This document shows, one piece after another, positions 53,185-61,002 of a stretch of DNA of 64,000 bases; the stretch's first letter is position 1; the number at the start of each line of letters is the position of its first letter. Origin of the DNA: Burkholderiales bacterium (GTDB taxonomy: Bacteria; Pseudomonadota; Gammaproteobacteria; Burkholderiales; SG8-41); the NCBI GenBank assembly GCA_036262035.1, contig DATAJS010000001.1, forward strand, positions 1-64,000, written 5' to 3'. The notes under the pieces are model-generated. The model worked only from the letters and a program-made list of their open reading frames with translations. It did not search any database and had not been told where the DNA came from. The translations under genes were made by a program, and so were the position numbers.

Positions 53185-53616
53185 TCATGTGTCGAGCAAC
53201 GGAACGCCTGCCTGTCTCGCAGCGACCCTGAGCTGGTCGTCGAACACACCGAAATGAAACGCCACCTGATCACCGAACGCATCCAACGCCGCGGCGGCAG
53301 CGGCCAGATGCAGGCTGTCGTAACCGCGCAAGCGGTAGCGTCCCGCGAAGTCGGCCGCCCGGCGAATCAGCAAATCGGTCGCTTGCAGGATCTCCCACGA
53401 TTTCCACTGAACGTCGAGGTCGCCCCGCAAGGTCGCAAACAATGCATCTGCCTTACGCTCGTGGGTCACACGGGCGAACACGGCGCACGCTTCGACATAC
53501 GCGATCGCATGCGTGACGACCAACCGTGCGCCGGACACGGCCTCGCGCACCGTGTCAGAGCTCTGTTCGTGAACGAACAGCTTCACCAATGCGGAGGTAT
53601 CCAGGTACAGGATCAT
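53185..53616 (-). CDS. VapC-type PIN-domain ribonuclease toxin
   Basis: The 143-residue product has the PIN acidic residues in MILYLDTSALVKLF, AYVEACAVFARV and LRGYDSLHLAAAAA, plus a C-terminal FDDQL. PIN toxins cleave tRNA or other RNA. It overlaps the antitoxin stop by four bases (ATGA), giving the standard antitoxin-first order. It converges on rmuC with a 44-base gap. Confidence 0.9.
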   Translation of the reverse strand: MILYLDTSALVKLFVHEQSSDTVREAVSGARLVVTHAIAYVEACAVFARVTHERKADALFATLRGDLDVQWKSWEILQATDLLIRRAADFAGRYRLRGYDSLHLAAAAAALDAFGDQVAFHFGVFDDQLRVAARQAGVPLLDT

Positions 53617-53903
53617 CCGCGCAGTTCGCTCACCATCTCCGCCAGCGTTTTCTCGCCTTCATCGAGCCGAAGGACCGGCTTCGGAAGGCGGGGCTTCCTG
53701 CCGCTCCCGGGACGCACCCAGGGAAGCTCGCGGAAACGGGCGATCAGTTCGTCCTCGGTCGCCGCGTCATGTCCCCGCGGCGGCACCAGTCGCGCAACCT
53801 CGCGGCCATGCGAGGTCACGATCACCTCTTCTCCTTGCGCCGCGCGGCGCAGGTATTCGGAGAGGCGGCTTTTCAGCTCTCGCACCGATACGTCCATGGA
53901 CAT
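53613..53903 (-). CDS. Phd/YefM-type antitoxin of the VapC pair
   Basis: The 96-residue product reads MDVSVRELKSRLSEYLRRAAQGEEVIVTSHGREVARLVP, the classic Phd/YefM (VapB type) N-terminal fold that binds operator DNA, followed by a toxin-neutralising tail. Starts at 53903 (MSMDVS) or 53897 (MDVS) are both possible; GGAG spacing favours 53897. It forms an autoregulated pair with the PIN gene. Confidence 0.88.
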   Translation of the reverse strand: MSMDVSVRELKSRLSEYLRRAAQGEEVIVTSHGREVARLVPPRGHDAATEDELIARFRELPWVRPGSGRKPRLPKPVLRLDEGEKTLAEMVSELRG

Positions 53904-54070
53904 GGCTCCAGGGTGTGACCACAAAAGAGCATTGTAGACACGAGACATGACCCCTGCAACGTTAAGCGTATGCCGAGGTAAGACGACGGCCGATAGACGT
54001 CGTGCACACGCTGCAGATATGCGCGAACTCGGAAAACCGAAGAACGCGGACATGACGCGAAGACAAAACG

Positions 54071-54334
54071 ATAGATACGTATCTTTACGGCAATGTAACC
54101 GCACAAGCCGCCTCTGCGGCCGGAGTCAAAGGCGTTCTCTTGCGTACGCCCTGCGGCCCAATGATCTTTCGCGTATACCGCGACAGTCACGAGTTCACAG
54201 ATTACGAGATCAGGCACGATGAGCTTGCCGTCACCATCGACCCGGACGAGTTGGCGACGTTTTACCGCATCGATGGACGGGATGCGCTCGATCACAGTCC
54301 GGAAGTGCTGGGACTTAAGAGGAGTGACGAATGA
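54071..54334 (+). pseudogene. Small protein gene of unknown family, apparent start codon lost
   Basis: An open frame reads DTYLYGNVTAQAASAAGVKG, then VLLRTPCGPMIFRVYRDSHEF and ends ...SPEVLGLKRSDE with TGA at 54332. The sequence looks like a genuine compact protein from Asp2 onward. At the expected start the codon is ATA (54071-54073), preceded by a GAAGACAAAACG leader; the first usable start is TTG 54140, 23 codons in. So it may be a recent start-codon loss (ATG to ATA) or an N-terminally shortened gene. I do not recognise the family. Confidence 0.5.
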
Positions 54335-54502
54335 GGAGCCATAAGATCGACGTTCTGGCGCGACTGGCCGGCGACGATCCTCCTCTGCGGCGACGAGTTC
54401 GACTGGCCCTTGCTCGAGGCGAACGAGTGTGCCCCGCGTCCTTCCTTCGTGTCCAAGGACTGCATGCCCACACAGAGGACACCTTACAGAGAGAGTCCCT
54501 GC
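54335..54502. other. Leader region of the cas operon with a cryptic open frame
   Basis: The frame of cas3 is open upstream from 54335 (after TGA 54332-54334) and reads FWRDWPATILLCGDEFDWPLL, which looks protein-like but has no start codon and no known family. It may be the remnant of another gene. No promoter could be picked with confidence. Confidence 0.4.
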
Positions 54503-57070
54503 ATGGCCTTTGACGATGATTTCCTGATACTCACCGGCACCCCCCCCTTCCCGTGGCAGCGCGCGTTGTACGAGCGCTTCGTCGCGAGCGACTTCCCCAA
54601 CTCGTGCGATCTGCCGACTGGCCTCGGGAAGACAAGTGTTATCGCCCTTTGGCTGCTCGCGCTCGCCAAGAACCCGAAACTACCGCGGCGGCTCGTGTAC
54701 GTCGTCAATCGGCGCACCGTCGTCGATCAATCCACCGCTGAGGCCGAGCGGCTTCGCAGCCAACTCCTCGAGCCTGGCGTACGACACCTTCATGATGCCC
54801 TCGACGCCTTGGCGGCGGTGAGCGCCAAGCATCCGCTGACGATCAGCACCCTTCGAGGCGAGTTCGCCGACAACGGCGCGTGGCGGCGAGATCCGTCACG
54901 ACCGGCCATCATAGTCGGCACCGTCGACATGATCGGCAGCCGGTTGCTCTTCAGCGGCTACGGCTGCGGCTTCCGCAGTAAGCCGCTGCACGCCGGCTTC
55001 CTCGGGCAAGACGCACTGCTGGTCCATGATGAGGCCCATCTCGAGCCAGCGTTTCAGTCGTTGCTCACCGCCATCGCCGACGAGCAGCACCGCAGCAAAG
55101 AGCCGCGCCCGCTCAAGGTGCTTGCGCTTTCGGCCACCGGCCGCACGGAACCCAAATTCATGCTGAGTGAAGAGGACCTCCGCAACGCGGTCGTAAGGAA
55201 GCGACTCCACGCCAGGAAGGGCCTGCAGCTAAACGCCATTGATGACCGAGCAGAGCTGCCCGAACGCGCCGCTACAAAAGCCATGGAGCTCGACGGCAAA
55301 ATTCTTATCTTCCTGTCTTCGGTCGAGCACGTAGAGAAATGCGCACAGATGCTTCGCAAGAGGAAGCATAGCGATAGCGTCGCCACGTTGACCGGTACCA
55401 TGCGAGGCGCGGAACGCGATGGCCTTGTGAAAAACCCGGTGTTCGCACGTTTCCTCCCAAGCCCAAGCGACGACGTGAGACCGCAGGAGGGCACCGTCTT
55501 CCTCGTCGCCACGTCAGCGGGGGAAGTGGGTATCGATATCTCGGCCGATCATCTCGTCACAGACCTTCCTCCGTTCGACGCGCTCGCTCAGCGGCTGGGT
55601 CGTGTCAATCGCTACGGTGAAGGCGACGCCGAAGTGCACGTGTACTGCGAGAAGTTGAAAGAGCCTCCAAAGGCGAAAGCCGATGACGAGGACGGCGATG
55701 GAGAAGACGAGAAGCTCGGCAAGCGCAAGGACGAATACGACCACGCGCGCTTCTTTACGCGAGCGCTGCTGGGCGAGCTGCCTACACGTGACGACGAGCG
55801 CCGGGAAGCGTCTCCGTCGGCGCTAAGTGCCTTGCCCCGTGGCGCACGCGTCCATGCCTCGACGCCGCAGCCCGACATTCACCACGTCGACGCGCTGCTG
55901 TTCGATCGATGGTCCTACACCACCGTCACCGAGGTGCTGCCCGGTCGCCCGCCGGTGGCTGAATGGCTGCACGGAAAAGCTGAATGGGAACCGAGTCGCA
56001 CTACCGTTGCCTGGCGCCGCGAGGTGGCGTGGCTTACTAAGGAAAATCTCGGTCGGGAGAAGCTCGACGACTTCCTCGCCGACTATCCTCTGCGCAGCCG
56101 CGAGACATTGAGTGACGTCACCATCCGCGTACTAAAGCACCTTGAGAAGCTGGCAGCGCGCGACAAAGACGGCAACCATTTCGCTTGGCTGGTCCGCCAT
56201 GACAGACCAGCCGAAATCATGAAGCTGGTCGAGCTCGTCGACCGCTACGACTCGAAGAGGAACCCGACGCTCGACGACGCCACAGTGGTGCTGGCACCAG
56301 AGGCTGGGGGCCTGCTTAAAGAAGGGCTCCTCGACGGCACGGCCGAGTTCGATCCAGCCGTCGCCTACGACCTGGGACCCAAGGAAAACGAACGGCTCGT
56401 GCATGAATCGGAAGAGACACCTAAGGCGCCACCCGGCATGCGGCTGGTCCGCGCGGTGAAGCGCACGGTCGACGACAGTGACGTGCCATTGTGGTGGCGC
56501 CTCTACGCGATCTCCCAGCGCGCGGACGACGACGGCTCGCGCAACAGCCGCACGGAGCTCCTGCTCGACGTCCATCTGCAACGCACCGAAGCGTGGGCGG
56601 CCCGGCTCGCCCAGCGCCTTTCCCTGCCCGAATCAGAGCAGAAGGCATTGGCCCGCGCCGGACGCGCCCACGATCTGGGGAAGCAGCGGCGCGTGTGGCA
56701 GCGTTCCATCAAGCGCTTCAAGGAGCCACCGCTCGCCAAGGGCCCCATGCAGCCCTCAGAGCTGAGCCACTACCGCCACGAGCTGGGCTCGCTGCACGAC
56801 GGTGATTTCAGCGAATTGAGTAAAGCGGCGAAGGACCTCGCGTTGCACACCATCGCCGCGCACCACGGCCGCGCCCGTCCGCACTTCCCGGTCGTCGAGA
56901 GCTACGACCCAGAGCTGAAGGACGACGTCGTGGCCGCGCTGGTGCGCGAGGTGCCCCTTCGCTTCGACCGGCTGCAGCGTCGATATGGCCGCTGGGGTCT
57001 GGCGTGGATGGAGTCGATTCTCCGCGCCGCTGACGTCCTCGGCTCTGAAGAAGAAGAGGTGGCCGGATGA
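54503..57070 (+). CDS. cas3: Type I-G (I-U) CRISPR-associated helicase/nuclease Cas3
   Basis: The 855-residue product has a superfamily 2 helicase core: Walker A DLPTGLGKTSV (38-44), DEAH at 176-179 (LLVHDEAHLE), ALSATGR, and motif VI QRLGRVNRYGE. The HD nuclease is at the C-terminus, with AGRAHDLGK (H723-D724) and a later HTIAAHHGRARPH; a C-terminal HD is the hallmark of the I-G/I-U arrangement. Cas3 degrades invader DNA recruited by Cascade. ATG 54503 opens MAFDDDFLILTGTPPFPWQ; GAGAGAG is upstream. Its stop overlaps the next gene start by four bases. All key motifs look intact. Confidence 0.92.
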   Translation: MAFDDDFLILTGTPPFPWQRALYERFVASDFPNSCDLPTGLGKTSVIALWLLALAKNPKLPRRLVYVVNRRTVVDQSTAEAERLRSQLLEPGVRHLHDALDALAAVSAKHPLTISTLRGEFADNGAWRRDPSRPAIIVGTVDMIGSRLLFSGYGCGFRSKPLHAGFLGQDALLVHDEAHLEPAFQSLLTAIADEQHRSKEPRPLKVLALSATGRTEPKFMLSEEDLRNAVVRKRLHARKGLQLNAIDDRAELPERAATKAMELDGKILIFLSSVEHVEKCAQMLRKRKHSDSVATLTGTMRGAERDGLVKNPVFARFLPSPSDDVRPQEGTVFLVATSAGEVGIDISADHLVTDLPPFDALAQRLGRVNRYGEGDAEVHVYCEKLKEPPKAKADDEDGDGEDEKLGKRKDEYDHARFFTRALLGELPTRDDERREASPSALSALPRGARVHASTPQPDIHHVDALLFDRWSYTTVTEVLPGRPPVAEWLHGKAEWEPSRTTVAWRREVAWLTKENLGREKLDDFLADYPLRSRETLSDVTIRVLKHLEKLAARDKDGNHFAWLVRHDRPAEIMKLVELVDRYDSKRNPTLDDATVVLAPEAGGLLKEGLLDGTAEFDPAVAYDLGPKENERLVHESEETPKAPPGMRLVRAVKRTVDDSDVPLWWRLYAISQRADDDGSRNSRTELLLDVHLQRTEAWAARLAQRLSLPESEQKALARAGRAHDLGKQRRVWQRSIKRFKEPPLAKGPMQPSELSHYRHELGSLHDGDFSELSKAAKDLALHTIAAHHGRARPHFPVVESYDPELKDDVVAALVREVPLRFDRLQRRYGRWGLAWMESILRAADVLGSEEEEVAG

Positions 57071-57810
57071 TCCGCCTCGAAGTCGACCTCACCAACCCCG
57101 GCCAGTTCTTTGGCTGCTGCGGTGTGTTCGAGCTGGCGCAACGCCTGTGGCCAGGCGCGACGGCATACTTCGAGGGTGCGCAGTTCGTCGTGTCCGACGG
57201 AGATATGAAGGAACTGGTCACAAAGACCGCGCAAGCATCTCTTGAGGTGCTGGAGCCAGCCAACCAGACGTCGTCGGCGCTGCGGCTTGCGGAACCCTTC
57301 GACCTGCGGATCGACTGGTGGAGGGTCGAGCGCGGCCTGAAGACGTGGGCCGGGCGCATGTCGGTCGATCGCATTGCGACGAGCCTTCAGCGGGATCTGC
57401 CGAACACGTTGAGCAACGGCTTCTTCGACGATGGCCACGTTGTGGTCGGTCCCGACGGCAAGAAGGTCGAGCCGTACTACTTCGATGGGCGACGAGGCGC
57501 GACCGCGCTGCCGCTCGACGTCGGATTCTCGTCCGACGCCCTGTCGCTGGAGACGGTCGCTTTCAGCGCCACGGAGTTCTTCACGCTGTTAGGACTCCAG
57601 CGTTTTCGCCCTTCCGACGTAAAGTTGCGCGTTTACCGGTATCGCGCATGGCGCGCGCCGCTTCCCGTGACGCTTGCGGCGCTTGCGGCGGCGAACACGC
57701 TCCCCGATGAAGGACCGCTGTTCCAGTTCGAGAGTGCGTTCCGCACCGACCAGCGCAAGCACAAGGCTTTCTCACCCGCAGTTCCCGTGCATGGAGATTT
57801 ACATGAGTGA
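57067..57810 (+). CDS. csb3: Type I-G CRISPR-associated protein Csb3 (Cas8g2-type)
   Basis: The 247-residue product begins MIRLEVDLTNPGQFFGCCGVFELAQRLWPGA, the conserved N-terminus of Csb3 proteins (VDxTNPGQFFxCCG). It is thought to be a Cas8-like large/small subunit of the I-G effector. The gene overlaps cas3 by four bases and csb1 by eight. It is at the short end for this family but has a normal-looking C-terminus, so it is probably intact. Confidence 0.8.
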   Translation: MIRLEVDLTNPGQFFGCCGVFELAQRLWPGATAYFEGAQFVVSDGDMKELVTKTAQASLEVLEPANQTSSALRLAEPFDLRIDWWRVERGLKTWAGRMSVDRIATSLQRDLPNTLSNGFFDDGHVVVGPDGKKVEPYYFDGRRGATALPLDVGFSSDALSLETVAFSATEFFTLLGLQRFRPSDVKLRVYRYRAWRAPLPVTLAALAAANTLPDEGPLFQFESAFRTDQRKHKAFSPAVPVHGDLHE

Positions 57811-58879
57811 AGTGCAAATCGAGGCGTGGCTCGAAAGCTCTGCTGACGCACCCGCAGCCATCGTGTTGCGTGAATACCTAACGCCGGTGGAAGGCAAGGA
57901 CGGCGTCTTCTTTCCACCGACGTTCGCGGCGGCCGAGAACGCGAAGGAGTTCCCGGGTGGGTACAACGTCAACGAGTTGGGCAACGGCGAGAACGTATGC
58001 CTCATCGACTCGGTCGGCTCCCAGGCCAACCGCATAGAGCCGATGTTCGCGACGGGTGACTACGCCGCACTCGTGCCGCAGCTCGTGGTCGAGGCTGGAG
58101 AAAAGAGGGTCAGCATTCTCGAGGCCGGGCACCGCGCCGGCGACGCCATCGTGCGCTGCACCGAGCTGAAAGATGCGCTGCAGAAGGCTTTCCAGGCGCT
58201 GAAGAAGGGCGACGCCGTGCCACTCGCGAAACTCGCACCGACTTCGCTCGTCTTCGGCGTCTGGGACTCGCGCGACACGCAGGCGAAGGCGCCGCGCCTG
58301 TTGGCGGCTACCGTTCGTGCCTTCAACGTCGCGAAGCTGACGCGCTCGGCCCAATACAACCCCGCCGTCGAGTACGTAGAGGAGGGACTGCTCGACGAGA
58401 CGGAAGACAAGGGAGCGCTCAAGGCCTACTCCGAACGCGGCTTCCGCCACGTGCCGGCGTCGGCGACGCACGGCGGCGTCATCGCGAAGGGCGACATCCG
58501 CCGTGAAGTGACGCTGCATGTGGCGGCGCTGCGGCTGCTCCGGGGCACGACCGAAGACGAGACCAGGAAGCTGCGCGCCTATCTGCTGGGGCTCGCGCTC
58601 GTGGCCTTCACGAAGCCGGCGGTGGGATTCCTGCGTCAGGGCTGCAACTTGGTGCTGGACGGCGACAAAAGGCCCGAGTCGAAGGTGGTCTTCCCCGATG
58701 GTCGACGCGAAGTCTCGGGGCTCACGCACGATGCGGCGCTCGCGTTCGCGAAGAAGGCGGCTGCCTCGTTCGGCGTCGGCGGGAACAAGACGGTGAAGTT
58801 CGACACCAAGCTAGCGAAGGACGAGACAACTGGGGAGGGCAAGAAACCAAAGACGCCGAAGAAGGCGAAGGCAGAATGA
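57803..58879 (+). CDS. csb1: Type I-G CRISPR-associated RAMP protein Csb1 (Cas7)
   Basis: The 358-residue product matches the Csb1/GSU0053 family: LIDSVGSQANRIEPMF, FGVWDSRDTQAKAPRLLAATVRAFNVAKLTRSAQYNP, GFRHVPASATHGGVIAKGDIRREVTLHVAALR. Csb1 is the Cas7-like backbone that coats the crRNA. ATG 57803 starts MSEVQIEAWL and is preferred over earlier in-frame codons inside csb3. A lysine-rich, low-complexity tail (KKPKTPKKAKAE) ends the protein. It overlaps csb2 by four bases. Confidence 0.92.
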   Translation: MSEVQIEAWLESSADAPAAIVLREYLTPVEGKDGVFFPPTFAAAENAKEFPGGYNVNELGNGENVCLIDSVGSQANRIEPMFATGDYAALVPQLVVEAGEKRVSILEAGHRAGDAIVRCTELKDALQKAFQALKKGDAVPLAKLAPTSLVFGVWDSRDTQAKAPRLLAATVRAFNVAKLTRSAQYNPAVEYVEEGLLDETEDKGALKAYSERGFRHVPASATHGGVIAKGDIRREVTLHVAALRLLRGTTEDETRKLRAYLLGLALVAFTKPAVGFLRQGCNLVLDGDKRPESKVVFPDGRREVSGLTHDAALAFAKKAAASFGVGGNKTVKFDTKLAKDETTGEGKKPKTPKKAKAE

Positions 58880-60396
58880 GTCTCCACCTCGTGTTGTCAT
58901 TCCGCTTTCTCTCGCCGTGGTTCCACGGACGGGGGGACGAGAACGCACCGGAGTGGCCGCCGTCTCCGCTGCGCGCGTTTCAGGCAGTCGTAGCGGCCGC
59001 GGCGCGCGCTGGCACCTTGGAGTCGGCCCGGGGCGCGCTTATCTGGCTCGAGCAACTTACTGCACCGCTCATCATCGCTCCGGAAGCCGTTGAGAGCGCG
59101 GTAGGCTACCGGCTCTCGGTGCCGCACAACGCGATGGACCTCGTGGGGAAACAATGGATCCGGGGCGACGAAGGTAGCGCGGCCGAACACCGTACGATGA
59201 AGAACCTGCGACCGCACCGCCTGCCTGAAGACACGGTCGTGCATTACGCGTGGAAGCTCGATGCGGACTCGTCAGCCGCGCCCGTCCTTATCGCTGTAAC
59301 CCGCAGCGTGGTCGCGCTCGGCTGGGGCATTGATCTCGTTGTAGGTGACGGCGCAGTCGTCGGAGGCGAGCAATTTGCCGAGCTGTCCGCGAAACTGAGG
59401 GTCTGGGAGCCGCGCAGCGACGGAAGACGGGGGCTGCGTGCGCCGACGAAAGGAACGCTCAATGATCTCGAGCGACGACACGGGGCGTTTCTTTCTCGCA
59501 CCAGCTTCGCCGACACGACGCTGCGCCCGCCGCCACCTCTATCGACCTTCGCCATCACCAACTACGCTCGAGCCGATCAGCCGCGTGTACCCGACGTCGC
59601 CGGCTTCACGCTGATGCGCGTCGACTCGGACAATTTCCGTGCCTTCGACGCTGCGCGCCGCGGCATGGCCGTCGCCGGCATGTTGCGGCATGCCGTGTGC
59701 ACCGCCGCCGAGCGCGCGGGGTGGGACGAAGCGCGCGTTCGCGCCTCTGTGCTGGGGCATGGCGATGGTCATGAAGCTCGCCTGTTGCTCGTGCCAGTGC
59801 CCAGCATCGAGCCGCGCGGCGACGGGGCCGAGACCGCGGGCGCCGTGCGGCGGGTAATGGTGTTCTCGACCGACGCGCGAAGCAGTGACACCGCATGGGC
59901 CGAACGTGCGCTGGGCGGCATGGACCTTATCGACGAGAAGACCGGCACGGTGCAGGCCGTGCTCGCCGCGACGTCGCGCAACGACCGCGTCCTCAAGCGC
60001 TACGTCTTGGAGTCCTCCACGTGGGTGACGGTAACGCCCATGCTGCTGCCGGGCCACGACGATCCAAGGGGACTTCGCGAGAAGATTCGGAAGGCCAAGA
60101 GCGGCGAAGAGCAGAAGTCGCAGGTCGAGCGCTTGATCAAGCGCCGCGAGGCCCTAGTGCGGAAGGCGCTGCGCCACGCAGGCCTCGGCGACGAGCTGGC
60201 GTTCTCCGCTCAGATTGAGACGCGGGAGACGGGATTCATCGCCGGCGTGGATAAGGCCTCGCGGTACGCCGTGCCCAGCCACCTCGCACAGGCGCCGCGG
60301 TTCCACGTCAAACTGACCTGGCCCGTCAAGGTCGCAGGGCCACTCTGCGCCGGTAGCGGCCGATTCTCTGGACTGGGCCTCTTTGTGATTACATGA
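58876..60396 (+). CDS. csb2: Type I-G CRISPR-associated protein Csb2 (Cas5-Cas6 fusion)
   Basis: The 506-residue product starts MSLHLVLSFRFLSPWFHGRGDENAPEWPPSPLRAFQAVVAA, the Csb2/GSU0054 pattern, and ends with the glycine-rich loop GPLCAGSGRFSGLGLF of the Cas6-like half. In I-G systems this protein combines Cas5 (5' handle binding) and Cas6 (crRNA processing). It is the last cas gene visible: no csx17, cas4-cas1 or cas2 follows. The frame is intact. Confidence 0.9.
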   Translation: MSLHLVLSFRFLSPWFHGRGDENAPEWPPSPLRAFQAVVAAAARAGTLESARGALIWLEQLTAPLIIAPEAVESAVGYRLSVPHNAMDLVGKQWIRGDEGSAAEHRTMKNLRPHRLPEDTVVHYAWKLDADSSAAPVLIAVTRSVVALGWGIDLVVGDGAVVGGEQFAELSAKLRVWEPRSDGRRGLRAPTKGTLNDLERRHGAFLSRTSFADTTLRPPPPLSTFAITNYARADQPRVPDVAGFTLMRVDSDNFRAFDAARRGMAVAGMLRHAVCTAAERAGWDEARVRASVLGHGDGHEARLLLVPVPSIEPRGDGAETAGAVRRVMVFSTDARSSDTAWAERALGGMDLIDEKTGTVQAVLAATSRNDRVLKRYVLESSTWVTVTPMLLPGHDDPRGLREKIRKAKSGEEQKSQVERLIKRREALVRKALRHAGLGDELAFSAQIETRETGFIAGVDKASRYAVPSHLAQAPRFHVKLTWPVKVAGPLCAGSGRFSGLGLFVIT

Positions 60397-60623
60397 CTGC
60401 CCAGCTTGGACGACCTTAGTGTTGGGAGACACCAAATCGATGGCGTTGTGGAAAAGGCAGACATTCGAGGTAGCGCGTGCACTTCTCCGCGCCGTCGGCC
60501 GACTTGATCTGTGAGTAAGCCGCCGTTAATGCCACGCGCATGGCTGCGACCAGTCGCGTCCGCATCCCCGTCCAGCTGCCTTTCCGAGACGCCCGCCTAG
60601 GCACCATGCAGGATATTCATAAT
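60397..60623. other. Gap downstream of csb2 with no gene
   Basis: I found no credible coding frame, no array of repeats and no RNA gene in these 227 bases. The sequence gradually becomes AT-richer toward 60600-60630 (GCAGGATATTCATAATGAA). It is where an array or the remaining cas genes would be expected. Confidence 0.45.
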
Positions 60624-60647
60624 GAAGAGCCGTGGCCTCATTGAAGC
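60624..60647 (+). repeat. Possible half CRISPR repeat of the I-G type
   Basis: GCCGTGGCCTCATTGAAGC (60629-60647) resembles the 3' half of I-U/I-G repeats as I remember them (GCCGCGGCCCCATTGAAGC-like ends). The complementary 5' half of the hairpin (CCGCGGC-type) is not present upstream, and no second copy occurs downstream. If real, it is the scar of a lost array. The match rests on recollection and could be chance. Confidence 0.35.
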
Positions 60648-60676
60648 CGCGGCACGGCGTCTCGCTGGAGTACATC

Positions 60677-60928
60677 ATGACCGACAATGAACTGCTGTCA
60701 CGCATTACTGTCAATCCGCAGATCTTCCGCGGGAAGCCCATCGTTCGGGGGCGGCGCCCCGCTGTGGAACACGTCCTGGGAATGCTATCCGCCGGCGACA
60801 CGCAGGAAACGATCCTCGAGGGATACCCGTGGCTCGAACCCGAGGACATTCGTGCCTGTCTTGTCTATGCATACCGGGTCGTCGCGCATGAACGCGTCGA
60901 ACCCTCCGTGACTGACAGGCCCGCTTGA
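60677..60928 (+). CDS. DUF433 antitoxin
   Basis: The 83-residue product reads LLSRITVNPQIFRGKPIVRGRRPAVEHVLGMLSAGDTQETILEGYPWLEPEDIRACLVYA, the DUF433 winged-helix family, usually paired with a DUF5615 PIN-like toxin. ATG 60677 fits. Its stop overlaps a TTG start (TTGA) of a frame that begins MKLLLDSCV, the usual toxin start, but the toxin is truncated. It therefore appears orphaned. Confidence 0.88.
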   Translation: MTDNELLSRITVNPQIFRGKPIVRGRRPAVEHVLGMLSAGDTQETILEGYPWLEPEDIRACLVYAYRVVAHERVEPSVTDRPA

Positions 60929-61002
60929 AGCTGTTATTGGATAGCTGCGTCCGGAAGAAGGGTCGCGTTCGGGTTCGCGCCCCCGAGGACGACGCGACAT
61001 GA
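60925..61002 (+). pseudogene. Truncated DUF5615 PIN-like toxin start
   Basis: TTG 60925 opens MKLLLDSCV, the typical N-terminus of DUF5615 (Mut7-C-like) toxins following DUF433 genes. Similarity ends after nine residues and is replaced by RKKGRVRVRAPEDDAT and a TGA at 61000. The catalytic remainder (~100 residues) is deleted. The giant helicase gene starts at 60999 right at the junction, so a deletion or insertion boundary lies near 60952. Confidence 0.7.

Noticed and set aside
53873-54295. A 140-codon minus-strand frame upstream of the VapB gene
   Set aside because: It overlaps the real antitoxin gene in another frame and lies antisense to the protein-like frame at 54071-54334.
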